From positions 55,427,501 to 55,491,500 of the forward strand of contig NC_133027.1 in NCBI RefSeq assembly GCF_048771995.1: DNA of 64,000 nucleotides, written 5' to 3'. This stretch comes from Taeniopygia guttata (taxonomy: Eukaryota > Chordata > Aves > Passeriformes > Estrildidae). Of the stretch, positions 61,549-64,000 are shown one piece after another. Within the stretch, counting starts at the first letter, position 1, and every line of letters starts with the position of its first letter. The translations under genes and the position numbers were made by a program. The notes beneath the pieces were generated by a model. It did no database searches. It had not been told where the DNA came from and was given only the letters and a program-made list of their open reading frames with translations.

Positions 61549-64000
61549 TTAGGGCACTGGGGTATAGGGAAAGCGGGTAAGGTAAGGGGGTAAGGGAAGG
61601 GTAACTGGGGGGGAAGGGGTATTTTGCGATGTCGAGTCCGGTGGGTGGTACAGTCTGGTGATGAGGACTCGGGACACCAAGTTGGGACGGCTCCCGGTCC
61701 TCTTCTTCTTTCGTCTTCTCCACGCGACTGCGTCATCCGGTGTCGTGGGAGACGCAGCCTGTGGGTTCGGTGGCGACGGTGGTTCTGCAGCTGGGGCATC
61801 TTCTAGGAATGGCTTCACGTATTTTCCCGGAATCCATTTTGGGCCATTAGCTGTTGAAACACAGGCATACCCTCTCCCCCAGGTTATTAAGGGAAAGGGC
61901 CCTGTGATGGCTCGGGATTCCGGGTCCCGGACAAGGACCGGTGGGCGCTCCTTTAAAAGTGCTCGCGTGGTGTTCGTAAAGTGCCTGATGACGGGCGGGT
62001 CTGGCTCACGGTCGGTGCAATTTAAGAAATTCAATACATAAAGTGCTTTACAAAGGCGCTCGACCGGAGTCATGGACAACGCCACGTCATGTTGCTGATC
62101 GAGCAATCTCTTAAGTTCTTTGTGGGAGCGCTCCACTATGGCCTGCCCTGTGGGATTATGTGGAATGCCGGTGGTATGTTTGATACCCCATTGCTGCAGA
62201 AACAGTTCGAATTGTTTGGAGGTGAGTCCCGGGCCGTTGTCGGTTTTAATTGCCTTCGGGACTCCCAGCGTTGCGAACGCCATGAATAAGTGTTTTTTCG
62301 CATCTTTCGTCTTCTCTCCGGTATGGAGAGAGGCGAAGATGGCACCTGAAAATGTGTCAACTGACACATGTATGTATTTGAGACGGCCAAATGCATTGTA
62401 GTGTGTCACATCCATCTGCCACAGCTCCAAAGCTCCCAGTCCCCGGGGGTTAACCCCTGACGCCACTGGTGGAAGGGCGAGGGACTGACAGCTGGGGCAA
62501 GTGGCGAGGATGGCCTTGGCCTGCTCCTTGGAAATTTTGAATTGCCTGGCAAGGGCAGGAGCGTTCTGGTGGAAGAACGCATGGCTGAGCCTTGCCTGTG
62601 CAAAGATGTCTGGGACGGTATTAGTAATTGCATGTACAGAAGAAGAGGTGATGGCGATAACCGCTGCTAAATGGTCCGCCCTCCGGTTACCCTCAGCGAT
62701 GGTTCCTGGCAGGTCTGTGTGCGCCCGGACGTGCATTATGTGATAGGGTTGCTCGCGGTGGGAGATCAGCCAAATTAATTCCGTGAGCAACCCGAACAGT
62801 TTTTTGTTTTGAATTTCTTTGAGCATGGCGTGTTCTGCTCGCTCTGCTATCCCGGCTACATACGCCGAATCAGTAACCAGATTGAAAGGCTGTTGAAATT
62901 TTTTGAATGCTCTCACGACCGCAGCAAGTTCTGCGATCTGGGGGGAACCCTCAACGATTTGGATGTCAGACTCCCACTTCTGACTCTCCGGATCGTTCCA
63001 AGTGATCACTGATTTGTGGGATTTTCCTGACCCATCAGTGAACACTGTGAGAGCATCTTTAATTGGTGTTTTACTTTTGTAAGATTTTGGGGCCAAATAG
63101 AAGGTATCCTTAAACAGTTTATGTTTAGGATAATGTATTGAGATCTGGCCAGGATAGCTGTCTAAGGAAATTTGGAGGTTTTCATTTGTTTGTAGAAGAG
63201 ACTCCAATTGCTCCAGATTTAAAGGGACATAAATGCACGCCGGATCGCACCCTGCGAGGGTCCGGAGGCGTTGCCTGCCTTTAATGATGAGTTTGGCCAT
63301 CAATTCAGCGGGTGTGGAGATGGTCTTTGGGGGCTGGTGCGGAAGGAACAGCCACTCGATGATAAGGAGTGGGTCCTTACGCTCAGCATCCCACTGAAAC
63401 AGCAACCCATGGAAGTTTGGGCACTTACCCAAGATGGCAAGGGTAAGGGGAAGGACCCGGTCCACACGGTGCGCCTGGCGGGATCTGATGGCCTCCGCGA
63501 CTCTCTCCAGGGCTCCCTTCGCGGCAGGTGTCAGCTCGCGTGGAGAAGCCAGGTCGCCATCTCCTCTCAGGAGTTCGAAGAGGGGCGCCAGTTCCTCCGT
63601 GGTGAGTCCCAGGAGAGGTCGGATCCACGTGATGGTGCCGCAGATCTGCTGCAGATCCCGCAGGGTCCGTGGGTCGTCCTTGATGGTCACAGACTGGGGC
63701 GCGACGGTCCTTCCTGTGATGGTGATGCCCAGATACTTCCATGGGGCGGAGAGCTGGATCTTCTCCTCCGCAATCTGGAAACCCGCATCCTTGATGGCTT
63801 TTATCGTCTTATTAAGTGCTGCGCGGAGGTAGGTGGTCGTCTCCGCGCAGACAAGAACGTCGTCCATGTAATGTAATATGATGGCTTCAGGGAAAAGCCG
63901 GCGGACTGGCGAAAGAACCTGTGCTACAAAGGTCTGGCAGAGCACTGGAGAATTTTTCATTCCCTGGGGCAAGGTGGTCCATTGATACCTTTTATAAGGT
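61549..64000 (-). CDS. pol: Retroviral Pol (RT palm to integrase), partial, cut by window edge
   Basis: The frame is open from the right edge to a stop at 61549; the first visible residues are PYKRYQWTTLPQGMKNSP, the conserved RT LPQG region. Numbering from the L of LPQG (63972) as 1: YMDD at 35-38; RNase H acidic residues D313, E348, D368 and D433; integrase zinc-binding H464, H468, C492 and C495; integrase catalytic D521, D578 and E614, with exactly 35 residues between the last two; and a C-terminal WGRGYACVSTANGPKWIPGK segment (698-717). All catalytic residues I would expect in this span are present. Beyond about residue 722 an 85-residue Pro-rich tail follows, with a basic cluster RRRKKKR (752-758). 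Overall it reads as a class II (alpha/betaretrovirus-like) Pol. RT fingers, protease and Gag lie outside. Confidence 0.93.
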   Translation of the reverse strand, partial: PYKRYQWTTLPQGMKNSPVLCQTFVAQVLSPVRRLFPEAIILHYMDDVLVCAETTTYLRAALNKTIKAIKDAGFQIAEEKIQLSAPWKYLGITITGRTVAPQSVTIKDDPRTLRDLQQICGTITWIRPLLGLTTEELAPLFELLRGDGDLASPRELTPAAKGALERVAEAIRSRQAHRVDRVLPLTLAILGKCPNFHGLLFQWDAERKDPLLIIEWLFLPHQPPKTISTPAELMAKLIIKGRQRLRTLAGCDPACIYVPLNLEQLESLLQTNENLQISLDSYPGQISIHYPKHKLFKDTFYLAPKSYKSKTPIKDALTVFTDGSGKSHKSVITWNDPESQKWESDIQIVEGSPQIAELAAVVRAFKKFQQPFNLVTDSAYVAGIAERAEHAMLKEIQNKKLFGLLTELIWLISHREQPYHIMHVRAHTDLPGTIAEGNRRADHLAAVIAITSSSVHAITNTVPDIFAQARLSHAFFHQNAPALARQFKISKEQAKAILATCPSCQSLALPPVASGVNPRGLGALELWQMDVTHYNAFGRLKYIHVSVDTFSGAIFASLHTGEKTKDAKKHLFMAFATLGVPKAIKTDNGPGLTSKQFELFLQQWGIKHTTGIPHNPTGQAIVERSHKELKRLLDQQHDVALSMTPVERLCKALYVLNFLNCTDREPDPPVIRHFTNTTRALLKERPPVLVRDPESRAITGPFPLITWGRGYACVSTANGPKWIPGKYVKPFLEDAPAAEPPSPPNPQAASPTTPDDAVAWRRRKKKRTGSRPNLVSRVLITRLYHPPDSTSQNTPSPPVTLPLPPYLTRFPYTPVP

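Larger units (their letters stand above)
59639..64000 (-). mobile_element. Endogenous retrovirus, class II (alpha/betaretrovirus-like), 3' part of provirus
   Basis: On the minus strand the order is pol, env, polypurine tract and 3' LTR, entering from the right edge. pol and env are both free of stops and frameshifts in the visible part, and the composition is much richer in GC than the host intron, which points to a recent insertion. The 5' LTR, primer-binding site, gag, pro and the N-terminal part of RT are outside the window. The element lies antisense to L3MBTL3 in its intron, the usual surviving orientation for intronic proviruses. The flank next to the LTR reads ACACTC (59633-59638) and would be the target-site duplication; the partner copy is not visible. 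Confidence 0.93.

Noticed and set aside
60215-63876. Plus-strand open frames opposite pol and env (for example 63271-63876, 201 codons) and minus-strand alternative frames at 61460-61799
   Set aside because: They are shadows of the retroviral genes in other frames, with no recognisable domain. The minus-strand ones overlap the Pro-rich Pol tail and the env leader.
49648-64000. Search for the second coding exon of L3MBTL3
   Set aside because: No plus-strand segment between suitable splice sites continues the family sequence after the SDLK end of exon 1. The exon is assumed to lie beyond the window.
1-64000. CRISPR arrays, bacterial operons, rRNA and tRNA genes
   Set aside because: The sequence is vertebrate nuclear DNA. 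Regularly spaced repeats, cloverleaf genes and prokaryotic gene organisation were not seen.

Overview
The window looks like nuclear DNA from a bird (other sauropsids are not excluded). It is AT-rich, exon-poor, has split genes with GT-AG introns, one vertebrate-type CpG island, a CR1 LINE, and an endogenous retrovirus whose Env transmembrane part resembles avian alpharetroviruses. Two host genes are recognisable: TMEM244 on the minus strand, and the 5' end of L3MBTL3 on the plus strand. This neighbour pair is also found in mammals (human 6q).

Layout. 1-8181: intergenic DNA downstream of TMEM244, no exon seen. 8182-14667: TMEM244 as six coding exons (minus strand); joined, they give a 152-residue, four-pass membrane protein with every splice junction canonical and in phase. 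14668-38960: about 24 kb of intergenic DNA holding simple repeats, a long AT-rich perfect hairpin (25056-25115), pyrimidine-rich stretches and a GC-richer, possibly LTR-derived block (about 18840-20003). 38960-42590: large CpG island, inferred promoter and first exon(s) of L3MBTL3. 42590-49535: first intron(s). 49536-49647: first coding exon of L3MBTL3 (34 codons). 49648 to the end: the next intron, with a degraded minus-strand CR1 (about 50556-51880) and, from 59639 past the right edge, a young-looking provirus inserted antisense to L3MBTL3.

The provirus. On the minus strand the order is pol (entering from the right edge, open from the RT palm through RNase H and integrase), env (453 codons, open), polypurine tract and 3' LTR (59639-60139, TGTGGC...GCTACA). 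All catalytic residues expected in the visible part of Pol are present. Env has a signal peptide, a basic cleavage site, an internal cysteine-flanked fusion loop, a CX6CC motif and one membrane anchor, but a short surface subunit. Its last 16 residues are read from inside the LTR. The gag/pro region and 5' LTR are outside the window.

The most notable items are the open pol-env provirus with a short-SU, alpharetrovirus-like Env and an LTR-encoded Env tail; a plus-strand AATAAA inside its LTR, in the L3MBTL3 sense direction; and three near-perfect short-loop palindromes. Most other open frames in the window, including all the long ones in the CpG island, look like chance. All identifications come from reading the sequence; no database search was run.
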